NCBI GenBank assembly: GCA_002293065.1 | Contig: DBCN01000084.1 | Location: 36,763 to 91,125, forward strand | Direction: 5' to 3' | Length of the DNA: 54,363 nucleotides | Source: Opitutia bacterium UBA957 | Lineage (GTDB): Bacteria; Verrucomicrobiota; Verrucomicrobiia; Opitutales; UBA953 | Notes under the pieces: generated by a model | What the model was told of the DNA's origin: nothing | The model's database searches: none | What the model saw: the letters and a program-made list of their open reading frames with translations, nothing else | Made by a program: the position numbers and the translations under genes | Part shown: piece by piece, positions 1 through 11,463 of the stretch | How the letters are laid out: every line of letters starts with the position of its first letter | How positions within the stretch are numbered: position 1 is the stretch's first letter

Positions 1-883
1 TGACGCGACGGTAGAGGTCGTTCAAGTCGGAGGTCGCAAAGCGACCGCCTTCGAGCGGCACGAGCGGACGGAGGTCCGGCGGGATCACCGGGAGGATCGT
101 CAGGATCATGTGCTCCGGACGCTTGCCGGAAGCCAGGAAGCCCTGGATGATCTTCATGCGGCGGGCGACCTTCTTCTTGATCTGCTTGGAGCGCGTGGAG
201 CGGAGCTGGTCGCGGAGACCTTCGACGGTCGCGGCGAGATCCATCTTCTTCAGAAGCTGTTGGAGGGCTTCCGCACCCATGCGGGCCTTGAAGGCGTCGG
301 GACCATGCTGTTCGACGGCGCGGCGGTAGCTTTCCTCGTCGAGGAGTTCCTTTTCCTGCATGCCGGTCTGGCCCGGGTCGACGACCAGGTACTTCTGGTA
401 GTAGATGACCTGCTCCAGCTGACGGGTGGTCATGTCGAGCATCAGCGACAGGCGGCTGGGCATGCTCTTCAGGAACCAGATGTGGGAGACCGGAATCGCC
501 ATCCGGATGTAACCCATGCGTTCGCGACGGACGCGGGAAACGGTGACTTCGACGCCGCACTTGTCGCAGACGACGTCCTTGTACTTCACCTTCTTGTACT
601 TGCCGCAGTAGCACTCGTAGTCGCGCACCGGACCGAAGATGCGCTGACAGAAGAGGCCGTTGGGCTCGGGCTTGAAGGAACGGTAGTTGATGGTCTCAGG
701 GCTCTTAACTTCCTTGAGGCCCTTGACCTTGCGATTGCCGTGTTCGTCGAGCTCGTCGAGGAACTGTTCGCCCGTCCAAGCCACGATCTCCTCGGGCGAG
801 GCGATCGAGATGGAGACGAAGTCGAAGGACTGTTCCTTGGCTTCGTTGGGGGTGAACTCGGGGGTGTGCTCCGGATGAATCAT
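1..883 (-). CDS. rpoC: RNA polymerase beta' subunit, N-terminal part (cut by window edge)
   Basis: These are the first 294 codons of RpoC, the largest subunit of RNA polymerase. The gene runs off the left edge, so the catalytic NADFDGD loop and trigger loop are not visible. From the ATG at 883 the protein shows the N-terminal zinc ribbon with Cys91, Cys93, Cys106 and Cys109 (CxC...CxxC), followed by the conserved clamp segment ERMGYIRMAIPVSHIWFLKS. It begins 35 bases after the rpoB stop and is surely co-transcribed with it. The N-terminus is about 20 residues longer before the zinc ribbon than in E. coli, which is ordinary variation. The identification is secure; only completeness is unknown. 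Confidence 0.97.
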   Translation of the reverse strand, partial: MIHPEHTPEFTPNEAKEQSFDFVSISIASPEEIVAWTGEQFLDELDEHGNRKVKGLKEVKSPETINYRSFKPEPNGLFCQRIFGPVRDYECYCGKYKKVKYKDVVCDKCGVEVTVSRVRRERMGYIRMAIPVSHIWFLKSMPSRLSLMLDMTTRQLEQVIYYQKYLVVDPGQTGMQEKELLDEESYRRAVEQHGPDAFKARMGAEALQQLLKKMDLAATVEGLRDQLRSTRSKQIKKKVARRMKIIQGFLASGKRPEHMILTILPVIPPDLRPLVPLEGGRFATSDLNDLYRRV

Positions 884-918
884 GTCTGTAAGGATTTAGT
901 CGTGGTTCGCGGGGCGGA

Positions 919-4713
<3,795 letters not shown>

Positions 4714-4751
4714 GACGTGGAGGATTCTCGAGAGTGGCTGGTGTGGTGTTT

Positions 4752-4855
4752 GCCTGAAGGGGACGGTTCAGGCGGCCGGGGGAAAACAAGAGGGAGAGGG
4801 GGTGACCCTGGAGGGCCACTCCCCTCCCCGCTTGGCGGAACGCGCTAATGCGCGT
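4752..4855 (-). terminator. rplL-rpoB spacer with three hairpins (possible attenuator)
   Basis: The 150-base spacer between rplL and rpoB contains three inverted repeats on the transcribed strand. At 4840-4855, just after the rplL stop, is a perfect 6-bp stem ACGCGC/GCGCGT with an ATTA loop. At 4796-4826 is a long GC-rich stem of about 14 bp (one bulge, one G-U pair) followed by a pyrimidine-rich run containing TTGTTTTCC. At 4752-4773 a 7-bp stem GCCTGAA/TTCAGGC precedes the rpoB start. The middle hairpin has the shape of a weak intrinsic terminator. E. coli has a partial terminator at the same place that sets the ratio of ribosomal protein to RNA polymerase; the same role here is inferred. 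Confidence 0.5.
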
Positions 4856-4863
4856 AGGTAAGG

Positions 4864-5241
<378 letters not shown>

Positions 5242-5398
5242 GATACTTTGGTTCCTTGAACGGTTAGCGTCCTACGAGAGGACAATTGAGAGCACGAGGC
5301 CCCTAACCGGTATTCTTTGGATGTGTGTTGGTTTTTGGTTTTGGGTTTCCCCCCGCGCCCACTGATCCACATGGACCAGCGTTTGCGGGGAAAGGGTC
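5242..5398 (-). other. Structured rplJ-rplL spacer
   Basis: This is the longest gap in the cluster and is not coding. On the transcribed strand, just after rplJ, CTGGTCCA and TGGATCAG form a 7-8 bp stem. Further on, GGTTAG (near 5300) and CTAACC (near 5261) close a larger structure that encloses the small hairpin GTCCT-CTCGT-AGGAC. An A/C-rich unstructured run lies between the two. L12 must be made in several-fold excess over L10, so a leader that helps rplL translation or mRNA processing is a reasonable guess, but nothing here proves it. Confidence 0.35.
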
Positions 5399-5887
5399 TT
5401 AGGCGGCCGTCTCGTCCTTCTGGCGCTTCGCGTCCAAGAGGCGGACGAGCGAGGAAGCCGGGGTCGAGAGCAGCGAGAGGAGCTGGGCGCGGATGCCGTC
5501 GAGGGAAGGCAGCTTGGAGAGCGCTTCGACTTCCGCCTTGGTGAGGATCTTGGAGTCCAAGACGCCGGCCTTCACTTCGAGCTTGGAGAAGTCCTTGAAG
5601 AAGGTGACGAGCACCTTGGCGACGCCCGTGGGGTTCTTGCCGCCGGTCACGAGGGCCGTATGGCCGACGAGCTGCTGCGAGAAGTCGGGGAGGTTCGCCT
5701 GCTTGGCGGCGATCGTGAGGATGCTGTTCTTCACGACGTGGTACTCGGCGCCGTGTTCACGGAGCTGGGTACGCACCTTGGTCGCGTCTTCGACGGTGAC
5801 ACCGGTGAAGTTGGCGATCAGGAGGTAGTTCGAGGTGGCCAACTGGGCGGCCACTTCGTCGACGAGGAATTGTTTTTCAGCGCGCAT
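5399..5887 (-). CDS. rplJ: 50S ribosomal protein L10
   Basis: L10, 162 residues, anchors the L12 dimers to the ribosome and in many bacteria represses its own operon. The globular N-terminal domain is recognised from MRAEKQFLVDEVAAQLATS and YHVVKNSILTIAAKQANL. The C-terminal helix that binds L12 dimers follows IRAQLLSLLSTPASSLVRLL and ends QKDETAA. The stop at 5399 leaves 157 bases before rplL; only 30 bases separate it from rplA, so there is no room for an E. coli-type L10 leader upstream unless it lies inside rplA. Confidence 0.97.
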   Translation of the reverse strand: MRAEKQFLVDEVAAQLATSNYLLIANFTGVTVEDATKVRTQLREHGAEYHVVKNSILTIAAKQANLPDFSQQLVGHTALVTGGKNPTGVAKVLVTFFKDFSKLEVKAGVLDSKILTKAEVEALSKLPSLDGIRAQLLSLLSTPASSLVRLLDAKRQKDETAA

Positions 5888-5917
5888 GTTCGTGTGCTTT
5901 CGGTGAGGGTTGGGTGA

Positions 5918-6625
5918 TTAGGCGACGACGGCAGCCGAGTAGGGCTTGAGGTCGATGTTCACGCCGGGGCTCATCGAGGCGCTGAGGGTGAGGGACTTGA
6001 TGAAGCGACCGCCGGCGAAGCCAGCGGGCTGGGCCTTGACGAGGGCCGCGAGGGCCACGGCGGCGTTCTCGGAGAGCTGCTGCGCCGTGAAGGACTTCTT
6101 GCCGACGACGACCACGATGTTGCCGGTCTTGTCCATCTTGAACTCAACGCGGCCGGCCTTGACTTCCTTGATGGTCTTCGGGATGTCGTCGGAAACGGTG
6201 CCGGACTTGGGGTTCGGCATGAGGCCCTTCGGACCGAGGACGCGGGCGACCTGACGGACGTCCTTCATCGCGGAGGTGGTCGAGATGGCGACGTCGAAGT
6301 CGAGGAAGCCGCCGTTGACCTTGGCGATCAGGTCGGCGAGGCCGGCGTAGTCAGCGCCAGCGGCGAGGGCTTCGGCGGCGTTTTCGGTAAAGGCGAGGAC
6401 CTTGATCTTCTTACCCGAACCATTCGGGAGGGAGACGGTGCCGCGGACCATCTGGTCCGACTGCTTGGGGTCGACGCCCAAGAAGGCGGAGATCTCCACG
6501 GTTTCGTCGAACTTGGTGCCGGGCATCTTCTTGATGATCTCGGCGGCCTGGTTGACGTCATACTTGGCCTTCAGGTCGGCGACCTGTTGGGCGGCGCGGT
6601 AGCGCTTGCTGGGTTTTTTGCTCAT
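5918..6625 (-). CDS. rplA: 50S ribosomal protein L1
   Basis: L1, 235 residues, forms the mobile stalk that escorts tRNA from the E site. Diagnostic stretches are KFDETVEISAFLGVDPKQSD near the N-terminus, RGTVSLPNGSGK, the domain II segment RVLGPKGLMPNPKSGTVSDD, and FIKSLTLSASMSPGVNIDL near the end. Length is typical of bacterial L1. It lies 59 bases after rplK and 30 before rplJ, the standard rplK-rplA-rplJ-rplL order, and is probably co-transcribed and autoregulated with rplK as is usual for this pair. Confidence 0.98.
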   Translation of the reverse strand: MSKKPSKRYRAAQQVADLKAKYDVNQAAEIIKKMPGTKFDETVEISAFLGVDPKQSDQMVRGTVSLPNGSGKKIKVLAFTENAAEALAAGADYAGLADLIAKVNGGFLDFDVAISTTSAMKDVRQVARVLGPKGLMPNPKSGTVSDDIPKTIKEVKAGRVEFKMDKTGNIVVVVGKKSFTAQQLSENAAVALAALVKAQPAGFAGGRFIKSLTLSASMSPGVNIDLKPYSAAVVA

Positions 6626-6684
6626 AGCGACTTTTGGTCTCCTGCGGGATGCAGTGGGTAGTTGGGTTTAGGTTTGGGTGAAAA

Positions 6685-7110
6685 TTAACCGACGACTTCG
6701 ATGCCCATCGAGCGAGCCGTGCCGGCGATCATGCGGGCGGCGTTCTCGGGGTTGATGGCGTTGAGGTCCTTCTTCTTCAGCTCGACGATTTCGAGGAGCT
6801 GCTTCTTGGTGACCTTGCCGACCTTATCGCGGTTCGGCACGGCGGCACCGCTCTCGATCTTCGCGGCCTTCTTGAGGAGGACGGAAGCGGGCGGGGACTT
6901 CAGGATGAACGTGAAGGACTTATCCTGGTAGACGGAGATGATGACCGGCAGGATCATGCCAGCCTGGTCCTTGGTCTTGGCATTGAACTCCTTACAGAAC
7001 GCCATGATGTTGACGCCCTTGGCACCCAGAGCGGGGCCGACAGGAGGAGCAGGGTTAGCGGCACCTGCGGGGAGCTGGAGCCTGATTTCGCCGACGACTT
7101 TCTTAGCCAT
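6685..7110 (-). CDS. rplK: 50S ribosomal protein L11
   Basis: L11, 141 residues, binds the GTPase-associated centre of 23S rRNA next to the L10-L12 stalk. The N-terminal domain has the proline-rich signature LPAGAANPAPPVGPALGAKG that contacts factors and thiopeptides, and the C-terminal RNA-binding domain has KQLLEIVELKKKDLNA and GTARSMGIEVVG. Start, length and composition are standard. It is the first ribosomal protein gene after nusG (37-base gap). Confidence 0.98.
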   Translation of the reverse strand: MAKKVVGEIRLQLPAGAANPAPPVGPALGAKGVNIMAFCKEFNAKTKDQAGMILPVIISVYQDKSFTFILKSPPASVLLKKAAKIESGAAVPNRDKVGKVTKKQLLEIVELKKKDLNAINPENAARMIAGTARSMGIEVVG

Positions 7111-7147
7111 GGTTGTGTAGAATGAGTGGGTTTAGTTGAAAGAGGGA

Positions 7148-7720
7148 TTATTCGCGGTCGTCTCGTTCGACCTGCCAGAACTCGAGCTCGACGGGCGCCA
7201 AGCGACCGAAGATATCCACCGAGACCTGGAGACGGCCGCGGTCGGCGTCGATGGTGTCGATGTTACCGGAGAGATTGGCGAAAGGACCGTCGGTGATCTT
7301 GACGCGTTCACCGACGTGGAAGCTGACCTTCGGAACGACCTTGTCGGCCGCATCCGCCATCTGCTGGATGATCGTATTGATCTCTTCCTGGCGGAGCGGG
7401 ACCGGATTCATGCCGCCGATGAGGCCGATGACGCCATCGGTCTTCTTGAGGAAATTCCAAGGGCCTTCGAGGAGGCTGCCTTCGTCGTCAAAGAGACGGG
7501 CGCGGACGAAGAGGTACGATGGGTACAGCTTCATCTCGCTTTCGCGCTTCTTGCCGTTGCGGAAATCCTTCACCGTCTTGACGGGCATCAGGATCTCGGC
7601 GACGAAGTCTCCCATCTCCTCTTCCTTGATGGTGCGGTCAAGGGTGCGCTTCACCTTGCTCTCGTTGTTCGAGAGGGTCTGGAGCGTGTACCAGCGGAAA
7701 TCGGAAGAGGTGTTCGACAT
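7148..7720 (-). CDS. nusG: Transcription elongation/antitermination factor NusG
   Basis: NusG, 190 residues, binds RNA polymerase across the DNA cleft and couples it to the ribosome or Rho. The NGN domain covers about residues 8-120 with RWYTLQTLSNNESKVKRTL and KLYPSYLFVRARL; the KOW domain follows at about 133-187 with VGERVKITDGPFANLSG. The short acidic insert between residues 74 and 96 is normal variation. secE lies 6 bases upstream and rplK 37 downstream, the classic secE-nusG-rplK arrangement. Confidence 0.97.
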   Translation of the reverse strand: MSNTSSDFRWYTLQTLSNNESKVKRTLDRTIKEEEMGDFVAEILMPVKTVKDFRNGKKRESEMKLYPSYLFVRARLFDDEGSLLEGPWNFLKKTDGVIGLIGGMNPVPLRQEEINTIIQQMADAADKVVPKVSFHVGERVKITDGPFANLSGNIDTIDADRGRLQVSVDIFGRLAPVELEFWQVERDDRE

Positions 7721-7726
7721 GGGGAC

Positions 7727-7924
7727 TTAGCGGACCAGTTGGGTCGCGAACTGCACGAAATTGGAGAGGGAAAAATCGCAGAGGAAAACGACGGCGCCCA
7801 GGAGGGCGACCGCCGCGATCACGACGAGGGTGGAATCCACGAGCTCCTTCGGCGACGGCCATGTTGCCTTGACGAAGACCTCGGTGAGGGTCTCGTTCCA
7901 GAAAGTGCGGAGGCGGCCGAACAT
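7727..7924 (-). CDS. secE: Preprotein translocase subunit SecE
   Basis: SecE, 65 residues, is the single-span form of the SecYEG channel clamp. The amphipathic helix FWNETLTEVFVKATWPSPKEL carries the conserved K-x-T/S-W-P core, and one transmembrane segment spans about residues 31-53. This is shorter than the three-span E. coli protein but normal for most bacteria. It is encoded between tRNA-Trp and nusG, 6 bases before nusG. Its partner secY lies in the spc operon of this same window. Confidence 0.95.
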   Translation of the reverse strand: MFGRLRTFWNETLTEVFVKATWPSPKELVDSTLVVIAAVALLGAVVFLCDFSLSNFVQFATQLVR

Positions 7925-7955
7925 GGGTGTGGGTGAAGGAGTTTGAAGTGGAAGG

Positions 7956-8031
7956 TGGCAGGACGGGGGGGAGTCGAACCCCCAACCAACGGTTTTGGAG
8001 ACCGCTACTCTGCCAATTGAGCTACCGTCCT
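7956..8031 (-). tRNA. trnW: tRNA-Trp (CCA anticodon)
   Basis: The reverse strand folds into a complete cloverleaf: acceptor stem AGGACGG/CCGTCCT, D arm with AGCTCAATTGGCAGAGT, anticodon loop TCTCCAAAA with anticodon CCA, and T arm with GGTTCGACTCC. The discriminator is G, as expected for tryptophan, and CCA is encoded at 7956-7958. It sits between tuf and secE, the common bacterial position, and is presumably excised from the operon transcript. Confidence 0.96.
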
Positions 8032-8112
8032 GTGCTGGTTGTTAGAAAGTGACAAATGCCGGGCTCCTTTTTAGGGAACCACGGCACCGTTGTCAGGCCT
8101 TCCGGCGGTTGA
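8032..8112 (-). other. tuf to tRNA-Trp spacer with imperfect hairpin
   Basis: The 81-base spacer holds one imperfect hairpin on the transcribed strand: GCCGTGGTTCC, an A-rich loop CTAAAAA, and GGAGCCCGGC. No T run follows, so it looks more like an RNA-processing or mRNA-end-protecting element between tuf and the tRNA than a terminator. Confidence 0.3.
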
Positions 8113-9300
8113 TTACTTGATGATGTCAAGAATCTGGCCGGCGCCGATGGTCTTACCACCTTCGCGGAGAGCGAAGCGCTGTCCCTTTTCCATCGCGACC
8201 GGCTTCTGGAGGTCGATCGTGATGGTGACGTTGTCGCCAGGCATCACCATTTCGACACCCTCAGGGAGGATGACGGTGCCGGTGACGTCGCAGGTACCGA
8301 AGAAGAACTGCGGGCGATAGTTGTTCGTGAAGGAGGTGTGGCGGCCACCTTCGTCCTGCTTGAGGACGTAGATCTGGGCCTTACCCTGGGTGTGCGGCTT
8401 GATGCTGCCGGTCTTGGCGAGCACCTGGCCACGCTCGACTTGGCTCTTTTCGACGCCACGGAGGAGGAGACCGACGTTGTCGCCAGCCTGGCCTTGGTCG
8501 AGCTCCTTGCGGAACATTTCGACGCCGGTGACGGTGGTCTTGATGGTGTCGCGCATACCGACGACTTCGATTTCTTCGCCGACCTTGACCACGCCACGCT
8601 CGATACGACCGGTGGCGACGGTGCCGCGACCGGTGATGGAGAAGACGTCTTCGACGGACATCATGAAAGGCTTGTCGGTTTCGCGCTTCGGCTCAGGGAT
8701 TTCGGAGTCGAGAGCGTCCAGGAGGTTCTGGATGGCCTGCTCGCCTTCGGGGGTCGCGTCGAGAGCGGCGGTGGCGGAGCCACGGACGATCTTGGCGTTG
8801 TCGCCGTCGTACTGGTACTTGTTGAGGAGGTCGCGGACTTCCATTTCAACGAGGTCGATGAGGTCGGGCTCGGAGAGGTCGACCTTATTGAGCCAGACAA
8901 CGATCTTCGGCACGCCGACCTGGCGGGCGAGGAGGATGTGCTCCTTGGTCTGGGGCATGACGCCGTCAGCGGCGGAGACGACCAGGATGGCGCCGTCCAT
9001 CTGGGCAGCACCGGTGATCATGTTCTTGACGAAGTCGGCGTGGCCCGGGCAGTCGACGTGGGCGTAGTGACGGTTGGTGGACTCGTACTCAACGTGCGAG
9101 GCAGCGATGGTCACGGTCTTGGTGGCGTCACGGACCGTACCACCCTTGGTGATTTCGGCGTAGGACTTGGTCTCAGCCAGACCCTTGCGGGCCTGAACGG
9201 CGACGATGGCCGCGGTCGTGGTGGACTTGCCATGGTCGATGTGACCGATGGTGCCGACATTCACGTGAGGCTTGGTACGATTGAACTTCTCTTTGGCCAT
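8113..9300 (-). CDS. tuf: Elongation factor Tu with an atypical switch I
   Basis: EF-Tu, 395 residues, delivers aminoacyl-tRNA to the ribosome. The start is the ATG at 9300 (MAKEKFNRTKPHVNVG); upstream in-frame codons run through a tRNA gene. G motifs are GHIDHGKST (residues 19-27, Ser26 replacing the usual Thr), DCPGH (83-87) and NKVD (138-141, usually NKCD). Domains II and III are ordinary (GRGTVATGRIERG, GTVILPEGVEMVMPGDN). The oddity is switch I: where nearly all EF-Tu read ARGITI, this one reads ATKTVTI (residues 59-65), preceded by a divergent stretch with TKGGTVRDA and about two extra residues. Thr64, equivalent to the Mg-binding Thr61 of E. coli, is kept. It is the only tuf in the window; the str operon has none after fusA. 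Confidence 0.96.
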   Translation of the reverse strand: MAKEKFNRTKPHVNVGTIGHIDHGKSTTTAAIVAVQARKGLAETKSYAEITKGGTVRDATKTVTIAASHVEYESTNRHYAHVDCPGHADFVKNMITGAAQMDGAILVVSAADGVMPQTKEHILLARQVGVPKIVVWLNKVDLSEPDLIDLVEMEVRDLLNKYQYDGDNAKIVRGSATAALDATPEGEQAIQNLLDALDSEIPEPKRETDKPFMMSVEDVFSITGRGTVATGRIERGVVKVGEEIEVVGMRDTIKTTVTGVEMFRKELDQGQAGDNVGLLLRGVEKSQVERGQVLAKTGSIKPHTQGKAQIYVLKQDEGGRHTSFTNNYRPQFFFGTCDVTGTVILPEGVEMVMPGDNVTITIDLQKPVAMEKGQRFALREGGKTIGAGQILDIIK

Positions 9301-9351
9301 GGTTTTGTGTGGTGAGGAGGTTGTTTTGCTATTGTTCTGGTGTGGAAGTGG

Positions 9352-9427
<76 letters not shown>

Positions 9428-9465
9428 GAACCGTCGACGTTGATTGGGAACGTGAAGGGAGGGTT

Positions 9466-9494
9466 TGAATGACCACCGCCCAACCCATCGTCAA
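9466..9494 (-). promoter_or_regulatory. Possible promoter of the tRNA-Thr/tuf cluster
   Basis: On the minus strand a TTGACG -35-like hexamer (9489-9494) is followed after 17 bases by CATTCA (9466-9471), about 39 bases before the mature tRNA-Thr end. The -35 is good but the -10 is weak, so this is only the best candidate in the 106-base gap between the tRNA and the preceding gene. Confidence 0.3.
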
Positions 9495-9533
9495 GAGGAT
9501 TTTTGCAACCCTTTTACAGGGCGGTTTCCCCGT

Positions 9534-10301
9534 TCAAGGACCCACGGTTACCCGATACGACCCCGGGGGGAGGCGCTTAGCCCAGGGGACCTGGCTGGAC
9601 CAGGATACCACGGCCGCATCTACGGCCGCATTCCCCGAAGATCGCACAATTTGGGCGGGCGCCTGCAAACCCAAGGAGTCGATACCGATAATCAGCTCCA
9701 AAGAGGACAAGAGTGGGGCGTTTTTATCACTTTTAGCCCCATTTCTTTCATTTTTAATACTTATATTTGTAACTTTACCCTTCAAAATGGACTTTTTAGC
9801 CCCACCAACGTCGGAAACGTCGTAATAAAAGCTACGCGGGTCGATCGCTCGTTGAGTCAAATTGACGCTACCAAGGGTACTAAAAGGTTCCCACTGATTT
9901 AGGGGAACGGCGGCATACGGCACGAGGGCGACAGGCTTCTCGGATTCGAGGGTCAAATCGACTGGCTTGCCGGGGGCAAAGCGTAGGATAGGGTCGAAGC
10001 CCGCCAAGGGGGAGTCGTCCACCTGGACATCGTCCACCGCGGCCAAGGGCGACTTGGGGGACCCGGCCGGCAAATAGGCGGCGGAAGGGTCCAATAAGGC
10101 CTGGGCCTCGGCCAAGGCATTCCCGGGCGGAAGCAGAACCGTACCGGCGGTCAAGGGCTGGGCTGCCGGAGCCCCGCCAGACACCGGCTTGAAGATCAGG
10201 AGTCCGACGACGAAGACGCCGAATCCGCAGAGTACCGCGAAACGCGTAGCCGGCGGAAGCCGACCTCCCGCGACATCACGAACGGTGCTCAACAACCCCA
10301 T
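9534..10301 (-). CDS. Membrane-anchored protein with TonB-like C-terminal domain
   Basis: A 255-residue protein of unknown function. It has a short cytoplasmic N-terminus, one hydrophobic span at about residues 21-37, a Pro/Ala-rich linker, and a C-terminal segment (about 201-255) whose IVRSSGNAAVDAAVVSW pattern resembles TonB/TolA-type C-terminal domains (ssGn.alDaaa...W). It starts 3 bases after the HtrA-like gene, suggesting translational coupling, and may act with that envelope protease. The middle (about residues 150-195) is encoded by a strikingly AT-rich patch, rich in Lys, Asn and Ile codons unlike its surroundings. No proton-channel partner (ExbB/ExbD) is nearby, so a true TonB energy-transducing role is doubtful. 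Confidence 0.7.
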   Translation of the reverse strand: MGLLSTVRDVAGGRLPPATRFAVLCGFGVFVVGLLIFKPVSGGAPAAQPLTAGTVLLPPGNALAEAQALLDPSAAYLPAGSPKSPLAAVDDVQVDDSPLAGFDPILRFAPGKPVDLTLESEKPVALVPYAAVPLNQWEPFSTLGSVNLTQRAIDPRSFYYDVSDVGGAKKSILKGKVTNISIKNERNGAKSDKNAPLLSSLELIIGIDSLGLQAPAQIVRSSGNAAVDAAVVSWSSQVPWAKRLPPGSYRVTVGP

Positions 10302-10304
10302 GAT

Positions 10305-11420
10305 TCAACTTCCGGCGGGCCGCTCGGCAACGGAGATGCGCACCAGGGACCCCTGCCCTTTGCGGATGATGGACATCAGGATGACGTCGCCCGGCCGGCG
10401 CTTGGCGATGGTGAGGCGCAGTTCGTTCCAATTCTCAAACGGCTTGTTGTTGATCGCCACGATGACGTCATCTTTGCGCAAGCCGCCCCGAGACGCGGGG
10501 GAATCCGCCGTCACTTCCGTGATGCGCACGGCGCCGTTCCGAGCCTGCGTGAGCTTGGCGGATTCTTCCACGGGGAGGTCTTCACCGAAAAGACCGACGA
10601 AACCCCGGACGACCTTGCCCGAGTTCGCGAGATCCAGCGCGATGCTCAGCATTAAATTGGAAGGAATCGAGAAACCGATGCCGATGTTCCCTTCGCCCCG
10701 GCCATCCGTGCGAATCATGGTGTTCATGCCGACGATGCGCCCTTCGAAATCAACCAGCGGGCCGCCGGAATTGCCATGATTGATGGCGGCGTCAGTTTGG
10801 ATGAAATCCTCGTAATTCAGGCCCAAACCCGAGCGGCCCAAGGCGGAAACGATACCCGAAGAGACGGACATCCCGACGCCCAACGGGTTGCCGATCGCGT
10901 AGACCGGGTCGCCGACGCGGGCTTTATCGCTGTCCGCGAGCCGCGCAAACGGGAGGTTGCGCTCCTCGACCTTGACGATGGCGATGTCGGTCTTGTCATC
11001 CACCGCGAGCACGCGGGCCTTGAATTCACGGCGATCCGACAGCGTGACATAGGCCAGCTTGGCGACCGTGTTGTCAGGCATCATGACCACGTGCCGGTTG
11101 GTGATGATATAGCCGTCGGGATTGATGATCGTGCCGGAGCCCAACCCGACGAACATCTGCACTTCGCCGGTCTTGGGGTCGGTCTTGGTATTCGACTTGA
11201 GGTCGTCGGGCGCGATGCGGGTCTTCAGGCGCCGCAGATAATCCGGGGGGATCGTGGCGGCCGTCCGGATGCTGACGACGGCCGGCATGACGCGGGATAA
11301 CATGTCGGCGGTACCGGCACCAGGCTGGGCGCGGTTGATGTCCTTCCCGTCGACCTGGAAGGAAACGGCCGCCAGCATCATGGCCGGCGCGAAGCAAAGC
11401 ACGGCGAGGATACGTCTCAT
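10305..11420 (-). CDS. HtrA/DegS-type trypsin-like serine protease with one PDZ domain
   Basis: A 371-residue envelope protease of family S1C. A signal peptide or anchor occupies residues 1-18. The protease domain carries His110 (TNRHVV), Asp145 (DKTDIAIVK) and Ser218 (GNSGGPL), a complete catalytic triad, and the chaperone-protease hallmark GSGTIINPDGYIITNRH. One PDZ domain follows (about 275-365, with DSPASRGGLRKDDVIVAINN). One PDZ and a possible N-terminal anchor make it closer to DegS than to two-PDZ DegP. It follows smc by 43 bases and precedes the TonB-like membrane protein by 3, so the three probably share a transcript. Substrates cannot be read from the sequence. Confidence 0.92.
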   Translation of the reverse strand: MRRILAVLCFAPAMMLAAVSFQVDGKDINRAQPGAGTADMLSRVMPAVVSIRTAATIPPDYLRRLKTRIAPDDLKSNTKTDPKTGEVQMFVGLGSGTIINPDGYIITNRHVVMMPDNTVAKLAYVTLSDRREFKARVLAVDDKTDIAIVKVEERNLPFARLADSDKARVGDPVYAIGNPLGVGMSVSSGIVSALGRSGLGLNYEDFIQTDAAINHGNSGGPLVDFEGRIVGMNTMIRTDGRGEGNIGIGFSIPSNLMLSIALDLANSGKVVRGFVGLFGEDLPVEESAKLTQARNGAVRITEVTADSPASRGGLRKDDVIVAINNKPFENWNELRLTIAKRRPGDVILMSIIRKGQGSLVRISVAERPAGS

Positions 11421-11463
11421 ACGCCCCCGACTTTAGGAGGAATACGGGCCAATGCAAGCGACC

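Noticed and set aside
4720..4860. Small ORF in the rplL-rpoB spacer
   Set aside because: No convincing start or conserved-looking peptide; the hairpins explain the sequence better.
5888..5917. E. coli-type L10 autoregulatory leader before rplJ
   Set aside because: Only 30 bases separate rplA and rplJ; no kink-turn-like structure fits.
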